Position numbers and translations under genes: made by a program
Notes under the pieces: model-generated
Database searches by the model: none
Told to the model about the DNA's origin: nothing
The model's input: only the letters and a program-made list of their open reading frames with translations
In this document: one piece after another, positions 18,368 to 26,168 of the stretch
How the letters are laid out: every line of letters starts with the position of its first letter
Position numbering within the stretch: the first letter of the stretch is position 1
Assembly: GCF_002754195.1 (NCBI RefSeq)
Contig: NZ_PEEU01000001.1
Location: 2,914,001 to 2,978,000, forward strand
Length of the DNA stretch: 64,000 bases
Direction of reading: 5' to 3'
Origin: Flavobacterium sp. 9
GTDB taxonomy: Bacteria > Bacteroidota > Bacteroidia > Flavobacteriales > Flavobacteriaceae

Positions 18368-21300
18368 ATGGATAATTTTTTTGTAAGAAGACCGATAGTC
18401 GCCATCGTACTATCCATATTTATCGTTATTATTGGAGGGCTTTCAATCCTTGGAACTCCCATAGCGCAATATCCTGAAATTGCACCACCTTTAGTACAAG
18501 TTTCAACTAGTTATAGAGGTGCAAATGCCTTAAATGTAGAGCAAGCCGTTGCCACACCAATTGAACAAAAAGTAAACGGAGTTGAAAACATGCTTTACAT
18601 GCAATCGACCAATACCGGAGATGGAAGTATGACTCTGAACATTACATTTGACATGGGAACTGATTTGGATATCGCAACAATGCTTACCCAAAACAGAGTA
18701 AATGAAGCGACCAACAAACTCCCAAACGATGTAAAAACAACAGGAGTTACGACCAAAAAGTCGCTTTCGATGCCTTTGCTTATTATCTCGTTGTTCTCTC
18801 CCGAAAAAACATTTGACAATAACTTTTTAACTAATTATGCCAATATCAATATTGTAGATGCATTGGCGCGTATTAAAGGTGTTGGAGAAGTTACACTCTA
18901 CGGAGGAAGTAGTTATGCAATGAGAATTTGGGTCAAGCCCGATATCATGTCCAAATACAATCTGACAGTTCCCGATATTATTCAGGCGATTAAAGAACAA
19001 AATGCGATTTCACCAGGAGGAAAATTTGGAGCACCGCCAGCAACAGACAACAATGAATTTACTTATAACGTAACGCTAAAAGACCGTTTAGTAAATCCTG
19101 AAGATTTTGAAAATATCATTCTAAAATCAAACATCAACAATCAGCAAGTCCGCTTAAAAGATGTTGGAACCGTGACTTTAGGAACTGAAAGTTATGCTTC
19201 AGTCGCCAGACTAAACGGAAGTCCCGCGGGAACAATTGGAATTAAACAAATGCCGGGTTCTAATGCTTTAGAAGTTGCTGCCAATGTCAAAAAAACAATC
19301 GAACAATTAAGCAAACGTTTTCCACAGGATTTAAAATATCGAGTTTCATTAGACACAACCCTCGCCATTTCTGAAGGAATTAATGAAATCATGCACACAC
19401 TTGTCGAAGCTATTATATTGGTAATTATAGTAGTTTTTATCTTTTTGCAAAACTGGCGTGCAACACTGATTCCGCTAGTAACCGTACCTGTTTCCTTGGT
19501 TGGAGTTTTCATGCTTTTCCCATTATTAGGATTCTCAGTAAACGTGCTTTCCCTTTTAGGATTAGTACTCGCGATTGGTATTGTGGTCGATGATGCAATT
19601 GTCGTCGTCGAGGCCGTAATGCATCATATCGAACAAGGAATGTCTCCAAAAGACGCTACAAATCAAGCGATGAAAGAAGTTTCAGGTCCCGTAATTGCAA
19701 TCGCAATTGTACTAACCGCAGTATTTATTCCCGTTGCATTAACACCCGGAATTACTGGACGACTCTATCAGCAATTTGCCATTACAATTGCGATTTCGGT
19801 AATATTTTCCGCGCTAAGCGCCTTAACTTTAAGTCCCGCTTTATGTTCTTTATTACTAAAACCTAATCAGGAAGCAAAAGGCTGGCTTGGAAAATTCTTT
19901 GCCGCTTTCAATCGAAAATTTTCATCTTTTACAGATAAATACACCGGTTTTTCAGGTTTTCTAATCAAGAAAATGGCGCGAAGTTTTATTTTCATCGGAA
20001 TTCTGATTGGAGCCATTATTCTTTTGGGAGGAAAAATTCCGGGTGGATTCGTTCCTGAAGAAGATCAAGGATATATGTTTGTGAATATTGAATTACCCGG
20101 CGCTTCATCCTTAGAAAGAACCAATAAAGTGATTCAGAAAATCGAGCATATTTTATCCAAAAATGATGGTGTCGAATATTACACTTCTGTCGCCGGATTT
20201 AGTTTAATCAAAAACTCGGTTGCAACTAATAACGGATTCTTTTTCGTCGCCTTGAAAGAATGGAAAGAACGCAAACAAGACGTCTTTCAGATTCTAAAAG
20301 AAGTAAATGGAAAAGTAGTTTTTGGAATTCCCGAAGCAACCGTCTTTGCTTTTGGTCCACCGCCAATTACCGGAATTGGTAATGCCGCGGGATTCTCAAT
20401 GATGCTTCAGGATAAGGAAGGAAATACGCCTCAATATCTCTTTGAAAACTCACAACGATTTATGGCCGAAGCTAAGAAACGACCAGAAATTGGAACCATC
20501 CGAACAACCTTTAATCCAAATGTACCGCAAATTAGTCTCGATGTTGATCGGGAAAAAGTTACAGAACTTGGACTTTCTCTTTCAGATGTCAATCTCGCAA
20601 TTGGTGCCAGTTTAGGAGGTCAATATATTAATGAGTTCAACAAATTTGGGCGTCAATATATTGTATTGCTCCAGGCAGATCCAAGTTTTACAGTAAATCC
20701 CGAAGACATAAATAAGATTTTTGTTCGAAGTAAAAGCAACAAAATGATTCCGATTTCGAGTATTGCAACCATTCGAAAAGAAAGCGGACCCGAATTTACA
20801 ACCCGTTTTAATTTGTATAGGGCCGCGGAAATTGGAGGAACGCCCGCGCCCGGATTTACTTCCGCGCAAGCAATGACAGCTTTAGAAGAAACCGCTCAAA
20901 AAACCTTGCCAGCAGCGATGAGTTATGAATGGGCGAATATGAGTTATCAGGAAAAACAAGCCGAAGGAAAAGGAAATACAGTATTCATCATGGCACTTGT
21001 TTTTGTATTCCTGATTTTAGCAGCACAATACGAAAGTTGGAAATTGCCATTTAGCGTACTTCTGGGAACTCCTTTTGCCGTTTTTGGTGCATTTTTAGGA
21101 TTATATATCTGTCGCTTTTTTAGTCCGGATTATGTTAATAATGTCTTTGCCCAAATTGGGCTCGTTATGCTTATTGGACTCGCGGCAAAAAATGCCATTT
21201 TGATTGTCGAATTTGCCAAAGAAGAATATGAAAAAGGAATGCCGGTAAAAGAAGCAGCTTTATACGCAGCCAAACTTCGTTTCCGACCAATTCTAATGAC

Positions 21301-21514
21301 AGCCTTTGCATTTATTTTGGGAGTTGTCCCTTTGTTAACCGCAACAGGAGCAGGAGCTCAAGCCAGAAAAGTAATGGGAATGACCGTTTTTAGCGGTATG
21401 CTCGTCGCTACGATTTTAGGAGTCTGTTTGATTCCGGTGTTATTTGTATTTATTGAAACTTTTGGAAAGAAACCTTCAAAAGAAATTGATGAACCTAAAA
21501 AGGAAGAACCATGA
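18368..21514 (+). CDS. RND multidrug efflux permease (HAE1/AcrB family)
   Basis: 1048 residues, the normal length of AcrB/MexB-type pumps with 12 membrane helices and two large periplasmic loops. The N-terminus MDNFFVRRPIVAIVLS is typical. The proton-relay pair Asp408-Asp409 is in GIVVDDAIVVVEAV, and the matching Lys lies in GLAAKNAILIVEFA near residue 938. Proton-driven export of drugs, dyes or detergents from the periplasm and inner membrane is expected. The substrate cannot be told. It is the middle gene of a three-gene operon and overlaps the channel gene by 4 nt. Confidence 0.95.
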   Translation: MDNFFVRRPIVAIVLSIFIVIIGGLSILGTPIAQYPEIAPPLVQVSTSYRGANALNVEQAVATPIEQKVNGVENMLYMQSTNTGDGSMTLNITFDMGTDLDIATMLTQNRVNEATNKLPNDVKTTGVTTKKSLSMPLLIISLFSPEKTFDNNFLTNYANINIVDALARIKGVGEVTLYGGSSYAMRIWVKPDIMSKYNLTVPDIIQAIKEQNAISPGGKFGAPPATDNNEFTYNVTLKDRLVNPEDFENIILKSNINNQQVRLKDVGTVTLGTESYASVARLNGSPAGTIGIKQMPGSNALEVAANVKKTIEQLSKRFPQDLKYRVSLDTTLAISEGINEIMHTLVEAIILVIIVVFIFLQNWRATLIPLVTVPVSLVGVFMLFPLLGFSVNVLSLLGLVLAIGIVVDDAIVVVEAVMHHIEQGMSPKDATNQAMKEVSGPVIAIAIVLTAVFIPVALTPGITGRLYQQFAITIAISVIFSALSALTLSPALCSLLLKPNQEAKGWLGKFFAAFNRKFSSFTDKYTGFSGFLIKKMARSFIFIGILIGAIILLGGKIPGGFVPEEDQGYMFVNIELPGASSLERTNKVIQKIEHILSKNDGVEYYTSVAGFSLIKNSVATNNGFFFVALKEWKERKQDVFQILKEVNGKVVFGIPEATVFAFGPPPITGIGNAAGFSMMLQDKEGNTPQYLFENSQRFMAEAKKRPEIGTIRTTFNPNVPQISLDVDREKVTELGLSLSDVNLAIGASLGGQYINEFNKFGRQYIVLLQADPSFTVNPEDINKIFVRSKSNKMIPISSIATIRKESGPEFTTRFNLYRAAEIGGTPAPGFTSAQAMTALEETAQKTLPAAMSYEWANMSYQEKQAEGKGNTVFIMALVFVFLILAAQYESWKLPFSVLLGTPFAVFGAFLGLYICRFFSPDYVNNVFAQIGLVMLIGLAAKNAILIVEFAKEEYEKGMPVKEAALYAAKLRFRPILMTAFAFILGVVPLLTATGAGAQARKVMGMTVFSGMLVATILGVCLIPVLFVFIETFGKKPSKEIDEPKKEEP

Positions 21515-22875
21515 AAAATCTAAAATTAATAGTAGCAGTACTTTTGATGGCCGTTTTTCCTTATGGATGTATGGTTGGACCAAAATACAAACAACCCGAA
21601 CAACCTAAACCGGAAACTTTCTTGCATGGTGATCATACTACGGACACAACAAATACGGTGCGAACCATAAAATGGTCAACAATTTTTAATGATCCTGTTT
21701 TAATTGGATTAATCGAAAAAGGGCTTCAAAACAACTTCGATTTAAAGATCGCCATTGCACGATTAGAGCAAGCCAGAGCCAATCTCGGAATAGCTAAAGC
21801 CGACTTATATCCTTCTTTTCAATATTCAGGACAAGTAAATAGTGCCGAAACGTTTGCAATGCCTAATTCTGCTTTTGCAAACATGTCCTGGGAATTGGAC
21901 TTTTGGGGAAAATACCGTCATCAGAAGAAAGCTTTTCTAAATGATCTTTTGGCTTCTGATGAAGCTCGAAAAGTGGTACTTTCAGATATCGTCAGCAATA
22001 TTGCAATTTCGTATTTTGAGTTACGTGATTTTGATAATCAATTAGAAATAACCATTCATACTTTAGAAACGAGACAAAAAGCTTATGATATTATAAACGA
22101 ACGTTTTAAAAGTGGTTATGTTGCTGAATTAGACAAAGTTCAAATCGAACAACAAGTCGCAATTGCCGAAGCCAACATTCCTGCAATTAAAAGACAAATT
22201 ACAGCACTTGAAAATTCGATTTCTATTTTAATCGGACAAGTTCCGCAGCCTATCGAAAGAGGAAAAACCAATAGTGAATTGTTGATTCTCACTACTTTTC
22301 CAACTTCAATTCCATCTGCTTTGCTCGAAAACCGACCTGACGTAAAAGCCACTGAACTTTTGTACCGTTCTGCAAACGAAAGAATTGGTGTTGCACAAGC
22401 CATGCGATATCCATCTTTTAATATTGCCGCTTTAGCTGGTTTTACAAGTGTTATGGTTGCCGATTTATTTAATGATGCCTCGTATTTACAAAATGTAGGT
22501 GCGGGAGTTACCGGCCCAATCTTCAATTTCGGAAAAAACAAACGCCGTGTCGAAGTGAACCGCCAAATTGCCGAAGAACGCAAACTGAACTTTCAAAAAA
22601 CCTATTTAACAGCTATTTCTGAAGTTGAAAATTCGCTTCAAAATGTTGCGATGTACAAAGAAGAATGGGCTGCAAGAAACAGACAAGTCATAGCGGCACA
22701 AACGAATTATGATTTATCAAATGCCAGATATTACAATGGTTACGTTTCGTATCTGGAAGTTCTTGATGCACAAAGATCACTATTCGAAGCGCAACTTAGT
22801 CTTTCTAATTTAACACAAAAACAATTATCCTCAATGATCCAATTGTACAAAGCGCTTGGCGGAGGATGGAATTAG
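21511..22875 (+). CDS. Outer-membrane efflux channel lipoprotein (TolC/OprM, NodT family)
   Basis: 454 residues. The lipobox is in FPYGCMVGPKYKQPE; the Gly-Cys-Met-Val-Gly-Pro-x-Tyr pattern is classic for OprM-type channels. Two OEP repeats follow, the first with LEQARANLGIAKADLYPS and the second with LLYRSANERIGVAQAMRYPS. It forms the trimeric outer-membrane exit duct for the adaptor and permease encoded just upstream, and its ATG overlaps the permease stop. No regulator gene adjoins the operon. Confidence 0.94.
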   Translation: MKNLKLIVAVLLMAVFPYGCMVGPKYKQPEQPKPETFLHGDHTTDTTNTVRTIKWSTIFNDPVLIGLIEKGLQNNFDLKIAIARLEQARANLGIAKADLYPSFQYSGQVNSAETFAMPNSAFANMSWELDFWGKYRHQKKAFLNDLLASDEARKVVLSDIVSNIAISYFELRDFDNQLEITIHTLETRQKAYDIINERFKSGYVAELDKVQIEQQVAIAEANIPAIKRQITALENSISILIGQVPQPIERGKTNSELLILTTFPTSIPSALLENRPDVKATELLYRSANERIGVAQAMRYPSFNIAALAGFTSVMVADLFNDASYLQNVGAGVTGPIFNFGKNKRRVEVNRQIAEERKLNFQKTYLTAISEVENSLQNVAMYKEEWAARNRQVIAAQTNYDLSNARYYNGYVSYLEVLDAQRSLFEAQLSLSNLTQKQLSSMIQLYKALGGGWN

Positions 22876-22888
22876 TTTTTTTTAAAAA

Positions 22889-23064
22889 AGGCACTAAGGT
22901 TCTGAGTTACTAAGGCTCTAAGCTTTTAAAATAGGACTCGATAAAAAACAAAAAAGCATCAGCCGCGGCTGATGCTTTTTTATTTAAATCTTTGTACCTC
23001 TGTACCTTTGCTACTTTGAACCTAAAAACTTAGAGCCTTAGTAACTCAGAACCTTAGTCCCTTA
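22889..23064. repeat. ACTAAGGTTCTGAGTTACTAAG inverted repeat around a terminator
   Basis: A left arm (22889-22920, ACTAAGGTTCTGAGTTACTA) and a right arm (23028-23060, GTAACTCAGAACCTTAGT) are almost perfectly complementary over about 30 bp. They enclose the bidirectional terminator at 22951-22981. Related units occur at 33641-33730, 35089-35123 and 60068-60102. Confidence 0.75.
22951..22981. terminator. Bidirectional terminator between the efflux operon and the bacilliredoxin gene
   Basis: GCATCAGCC and GGCTGATGC form a perfect GC-rich palindrome (22956-22975), with an A run before and a T run after, so it can stop transcription from both sides. Confidence 0.9.
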
Positions 23065-23065
23065 A

Positions 23066-23476
23066 TTAGCAAAACTCATTAAACGCATCTTGCAAGTTCT
23101 CAGCGATTAATTCAGCTGGGCGACCTTCGATGTGGTGACGTTCTAACATGTGAACCAATTCTCCGTTTTTGAATAAAGCCATAGATGGCGAAGATGGAGG
23201 AAAAGGAAACATATGTTGTCTTGCAGCATCAACAGCTTCTTTGTCAACACCAGCAAAAACAGTAATTAAGTGATCTGGTTTTTTAGCTCCTTCTAAACTC
23301 ATTTTTGCTCCCGGACGTGCATTTCTTGCAGCACAACCACAAACAGAGTTTACAACAACTAGAGTGGTACCTTCAGCTTTGATAGCATTATCTACAGCGT
23401 CAGCACTATGTAAATCTTGAAAACCTGCAGCTGTTAATTCAGCTTGCATTGGTTTTACCATTTCTTCTGGATACAT
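23066..23476 (-). CDS. Bacilliredoxin, BrxA/BrxB (YphP/YqiW) family
   Basis: 136 residues, the normal length. The active-site motif is Cys-Gly-Cys in VVNSVCGCAARNARP, as in Bacillus bacilliredoxins, and a final Cys ends the protein. The Bacillus enzymes remove bacillithiol from S-thiolated proteins. Whether this organism makes bacillithiol cannot be told from the window, but Bacteroidota members are reported to. A Bacteroidota -7 box (TAACTTTG, minus strand, 23509-23516) lies 33 nt before the start. Confidence 0.9.
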   Translation of the reverse strand: MYPEEMVKPMQAELTAAGFQDLHSADAVDNAIKAEGTTLVVVNSVCGCAARNARPGAKMSLEGAKKPDHLITVFAGVDKEAVDAARQHMFPFPPSSPSMALFKNGELVHMLERHHIEGRPAELIAENLQDAFNEFC

Positions 23477-23508
23477 ATTTCTTATTTTTAAATTTTACTT
23501 TTGAAATG

Positions 23509-23516
23509 CAAAGTTA
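23509..23516 (-). promoter_or_regulatory. Possible -7 element of the bacilliredoxin gene
   Basis: TAACTTTG on the minus strand matches TAnnTTTG. It lies 33 nt before the start codon. No well-spaced TTG was seen. Confidence 0.45.
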
Positions 23517-23656
23517 CAAAGTTTACTCGCAACTACTTAATTTCAAGTATAAAGTTTTGTTATAGTACGATAATAGATTACAAATCAACCTAAATGTTAT
23601 AAAATCCGATCAAATATTCTCTCTTCATTATTTATTTTATCGCGAATCTTGAATTA

Positions 23657-24085
23657 CTAAAGTGCCACTTTTACCCTTCTGTCGGGAAACTCATAATTAT
23701 GTTGTTTCAAATGATTTTTTCTACCTATTAATTTGTGTCTTGTTGCTGAAACCGTTGACTTACTTTTTTCCGGAATTTCCATAGTTGAAAGATAACTGCT
23801 CAAATATTTTTTAAGCATCTGAATATTCTCAACCTCAACAGAGTAAATAGTTTTCTTTCCAATATTTTCGATATTTACCAAATTTGCTTTTTTTAATTCT
23901 AACAAATGTTTTGATATCGTCGATTGTGCTAACGGAATTAATTCAACAATTTCACCACAAGTTCTATTGTTTCTTTTCCATAAAAGCGTCATAATTTCAA
24001 TTCGTGTTGGATGTCCAAGAGCTTTGCAAATTTTGCCGATTGCTTTTGTTTATAAATCAAAATTTAAGTGTTTTGTAATTCCCAT
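23657..24085 (-). pseudogene. ArsR-family regulator interrupted by an ochre codon at position 12
   Basis: From ATG at 24085 the frame reads MGITKHLNFDL, then TAA (24050-24052). It continues in the same frame with TKAIGKICKALGHPTRIEIM and on to the stop at 23657, giving 142 codons in all. The part after the stop is a clear ArsR winged helix: ALGHPTRIEIM, then the recognition helix AQSTISKHLLELKKANLV and the wing. The only Met after the stop (codon 32, 23992) would give a 111-residue protein without the first helix. One C to T change of CAA would explain the stop. An annotation starting at 23992 would hide the break. The regulator's metal or other ligand is unknown. Confidence 0.7.
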
Positions 24086-24339
24086 TAACTTGCCAATTTG
24101 TTCATTATCGTAAAAAAACGATTACAGTAAATCTGTGCGGCAAAGCTAAATGTCAAAACAAGTTTTCAATGACCTCAAAAGGTTCTTAAAGCAAAAGAAT
24201 AAGACATCTTATTGGAATGAATCTTCATATTCTAAGGTATCCACTACTTTTTACGATATAAGAATTATTAAAATAGTAATGGAAACGAAGAGATAAATTG
24301 CACGCAGATTATACCGATTTAAACAGATAAATACAGATG

Positions 24340-25524
24340 TCATTTAAATGCAACCCGAAACAAAGCTATAATAAATGGCATTTTAGGACATTTTAAAATC
24401 ACCTGAAAATCCTGTACTAAACTAGTTTCTTCATCCAAAAACTTAAAAATCAAAGCCGGATTTCCTTTTCTAAACAAAGAAGAAAAAATAGCACTTCCCA
24501 ATTCATTATGGCGATACAGAATATCCAAAAGCAATAAATCATAAAACCAAAATCGGTTTTTCTTATGAAACGATGTCATTCTCAGCGATTCCGAAGCTTC
24601 GGAAGAAGGAGCACAGAGAAACGCGACCAATTCAGATGATTTTTTATCAGAATTTCTAAACGTAAAACCCGTACTTGCTTTTGTCCATCCGCCGGCAGTT
24701 CCAATATTTAAAACTCTTTTGGTGTTTTTCTTCCAAAAAGGATAAGATGTCATTGGAATACTTCCCTGCTCCTTTTCGATAATTTCAAAATTCTTTGTTC
24801 CGAGTTTCTTCAAATAAAGCTGAATCTCATTTTCGTATTCTTCTTTTGGAAGTAGTTTTTCAGAAAACAAAGTATATTCAACCAAAGCTTCGGTTTTCGA
24901 AACAGGCAAAACATACATAAATCTTGTATTCCCTTTTTGTTCAACCGAAAAATCCATAAAAGTGGCTTGTTCCGGATTGAAGATTTCAGATTCACTTTTT
25001 ACAAACCAACCTGTAAAATGCTGCTGCAAAACCGGATATTTGATTTGATTTTCGGCGAAAGCCTTTGTATAAATACTATTGAATAACGAATCACAAGTAT
25101 ATCTGTTTTCTTCAGTTCCAACAAAAACATGCGTTTCGAGTTCGTTGATGTCCGTTACTTTTTCATTTAGAAAAGTAATATTCGAATGTTTCGAAAGCGT
25201 TTCAAAAACAAAATTATAAAAATCTAAACCCCGAATTTGATTGTACTGATAAGGTTTTAACGCCAAATCACGTTTAAAGTTTTCATTGGCAAATAAAGCC
25301 GAATCCCACTTTTTGAAAATAATAGAATCCCAAATTGTTTCTTCTTTTGCCCAAAAACACCAAGTTCTGTCATTTGTTTTTTTTGAATCCTGATCTAAAA
25401 GCAAAATAGCTTTGTCTGAAAATTTTCCGGACAATGTCATTTTATAAACAGTCATCAAAGCAGATAAACCTGATCCGGTAAAAATGTAGTTGAAATGTTT
25501 TATTTGCGAGGAAGTCATCTTCAA
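24340..25524 (-). CDS. crtY: Lycopene beta-cyclase
   Basis: 394 residues. An N-terminal FAD/NAD-binding fold starts FNYIFTGSGLSAL, and DRTWCFW (about 52-58) is a carotenoid-cyclase signature. Further family motifs are MDFSV, VLPVSKTEALVEYT and NIGTAGGWTKASTGFTF. The enzyme closes the ends of lycopene to beta-rings on the way to beta-carotene and zeaxanthin, the yellow pigments of flavobacteria. Other carotenoid genes are not in the window. It follows a thioredoxin-like gene by 12 nt. Near residues 303-317 it holds CAPSSEASESLRMTS, which looks like a translated intergenic repeat (24574-24616). Confidence 0.9.
   Translation of the reverse strand: MKMTSSQIKHFNYIFTGSGLSALMTVYKMTLSGKFSDKAILLLDQDSKKTNDRTWCFWAKEETIWDSIIFKKWDSALFANENFKRDLALKPYQYNQIRGLDFYNFVFETLSKHSNITFLNEKVTDINELETHVFVGTEENRYTCDSLFNSIYTKAFAENQIKYPVLQQHFTGWFVKSESEIFNPEQATFMDFSVEQKGNTRFMYVLPVSKTEALVEYTLFSEKLLPKEEYENEIQLYLKKLGTKNFEIIEKEQGSIPMTSYPFWKKNTKRVLNIGTAGGWTKASTGFTFRNSDKKSSELVAFLCAPSSEASESLRMTSFHKKNRFWFYDLLLLDILYRHNELGSAIFSSLFRKGNPALIFKFLDEETSLVQDFQVILKCPKMPFIIALFRVAFK
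24574..24616. repeat. GTCATTCTCAGCG-type repeat inside crtY
   Basis: The segment has a perfect 16-bp palindrome, TTCCGAAGCTTCGGAA (24589-24604), next to GTCATTCTCAGCG. The core CCGAAGCTTCGG recurs in the intergenic repeat at 34459-34472. The reading frame of crtY is kept through it. Confidence 0.6.
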
Positions 25525-25536
25525 AAATAAGAAATT

Positions 25537-26001
25537 TTATTCTTTCAATTTTTCTAAAAGAAGGTTAAAATCCTTTGGACTTAAATAGTTGTTGTACTGC
25601 AGAATAATTTCTTTTTTCTCATTCAAAACACATAAAACCGGATAAACAATTTGATTATTCATCGTTCCTAATTGCAAAGCCAGTTCATGAACGCCAACAT
25701 TATTCCCCGAAGGCTGAAATTTAAAAACCTGATTATTGAACGTAATATCTCGTTTTTCTTCAGCATTTAAATCAATGAAATAAAACTCGGAATTCAGTTT
25801 ACCAATAATTTCCTGATTTTTAAAAGTGGTGCTTTTCATTCTTTGGCAAAACTGACACCAATCTGTATGGATGAAAACGATTATTTTTCGCTTTTGAATT
25901 TGCTGCAAACTATCTACTTCCTCAAAAGTTCTGCTTTTTAATTGACAGAATCCTATTGAGGTTATACCGAAGAAGATTATAAATAGTATTAGCTTTTTCA
26001 T
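25537..26001 (-). CDS. Secreted thioredoxin-fold protein
   Basis: 154 residues with a signal peptide (about 1-19, ending GFCQ). The CxxC motif is Cys-Gln-Phe-Cys in HTDWCQFCQRM, and the cis-Pro region is VYPVLCV. It resembles the thioredoxin_7 / DUF255-like reductases of the Bacteroidota periplasm. It lies between a TonB receptor (upstream) and crtY (downstream) in the same orientation. A direct link to carotenoids is not evident; it may serve the receptor or general periplasmic disulfide reduction. Confidence 0.85.
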   Translation of the reverse strand: MKKLILFIIFFGITSIGFCQLKSRTFEEVDSLQQIQKRKIIVFIHTDWCQFCQRMKSTTFKNQEIIGKLNSEFYFIDLNAEEKRDITFNNQVFKFQPSGNNVGVHELALQLGTMNNQIVYPVLCVLNEKKEIILQYNNYLSPKDFNLLLEKLKE

Positions 26002-26026
26002 TTTGATTTTAGGAATGTTATTATTT

Positions 26027-26164
26027 TAAACACATAGAAACATAGATTTTTATTAAACTGATTAAGATTATTTTAAAAAGCTAGCTTTCACACATAGCTA
26101 TGTGCATTAATGTAAAGTGAAACGCCTTTTAAAAGCGATGAAAGCTATGTTTCTATGTGTTTAA
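26027..26164. repeat. Long inverted repeat between the TonB receptor and the thioredoxin gene
   Basis: AAACACATAGAAACATAG at the left and CTATGTTTCTATGTGTTT at the right are perfect complements. Inner parts (AGCTAGCTTTC, CTATGTGCATT) add more pairing. It could fold as an mRNA hairpin that weakens readthrough from the receptor gene into the downstream genes. Confidence 0.7.
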
Positions 26165-26168
26165 AAAT

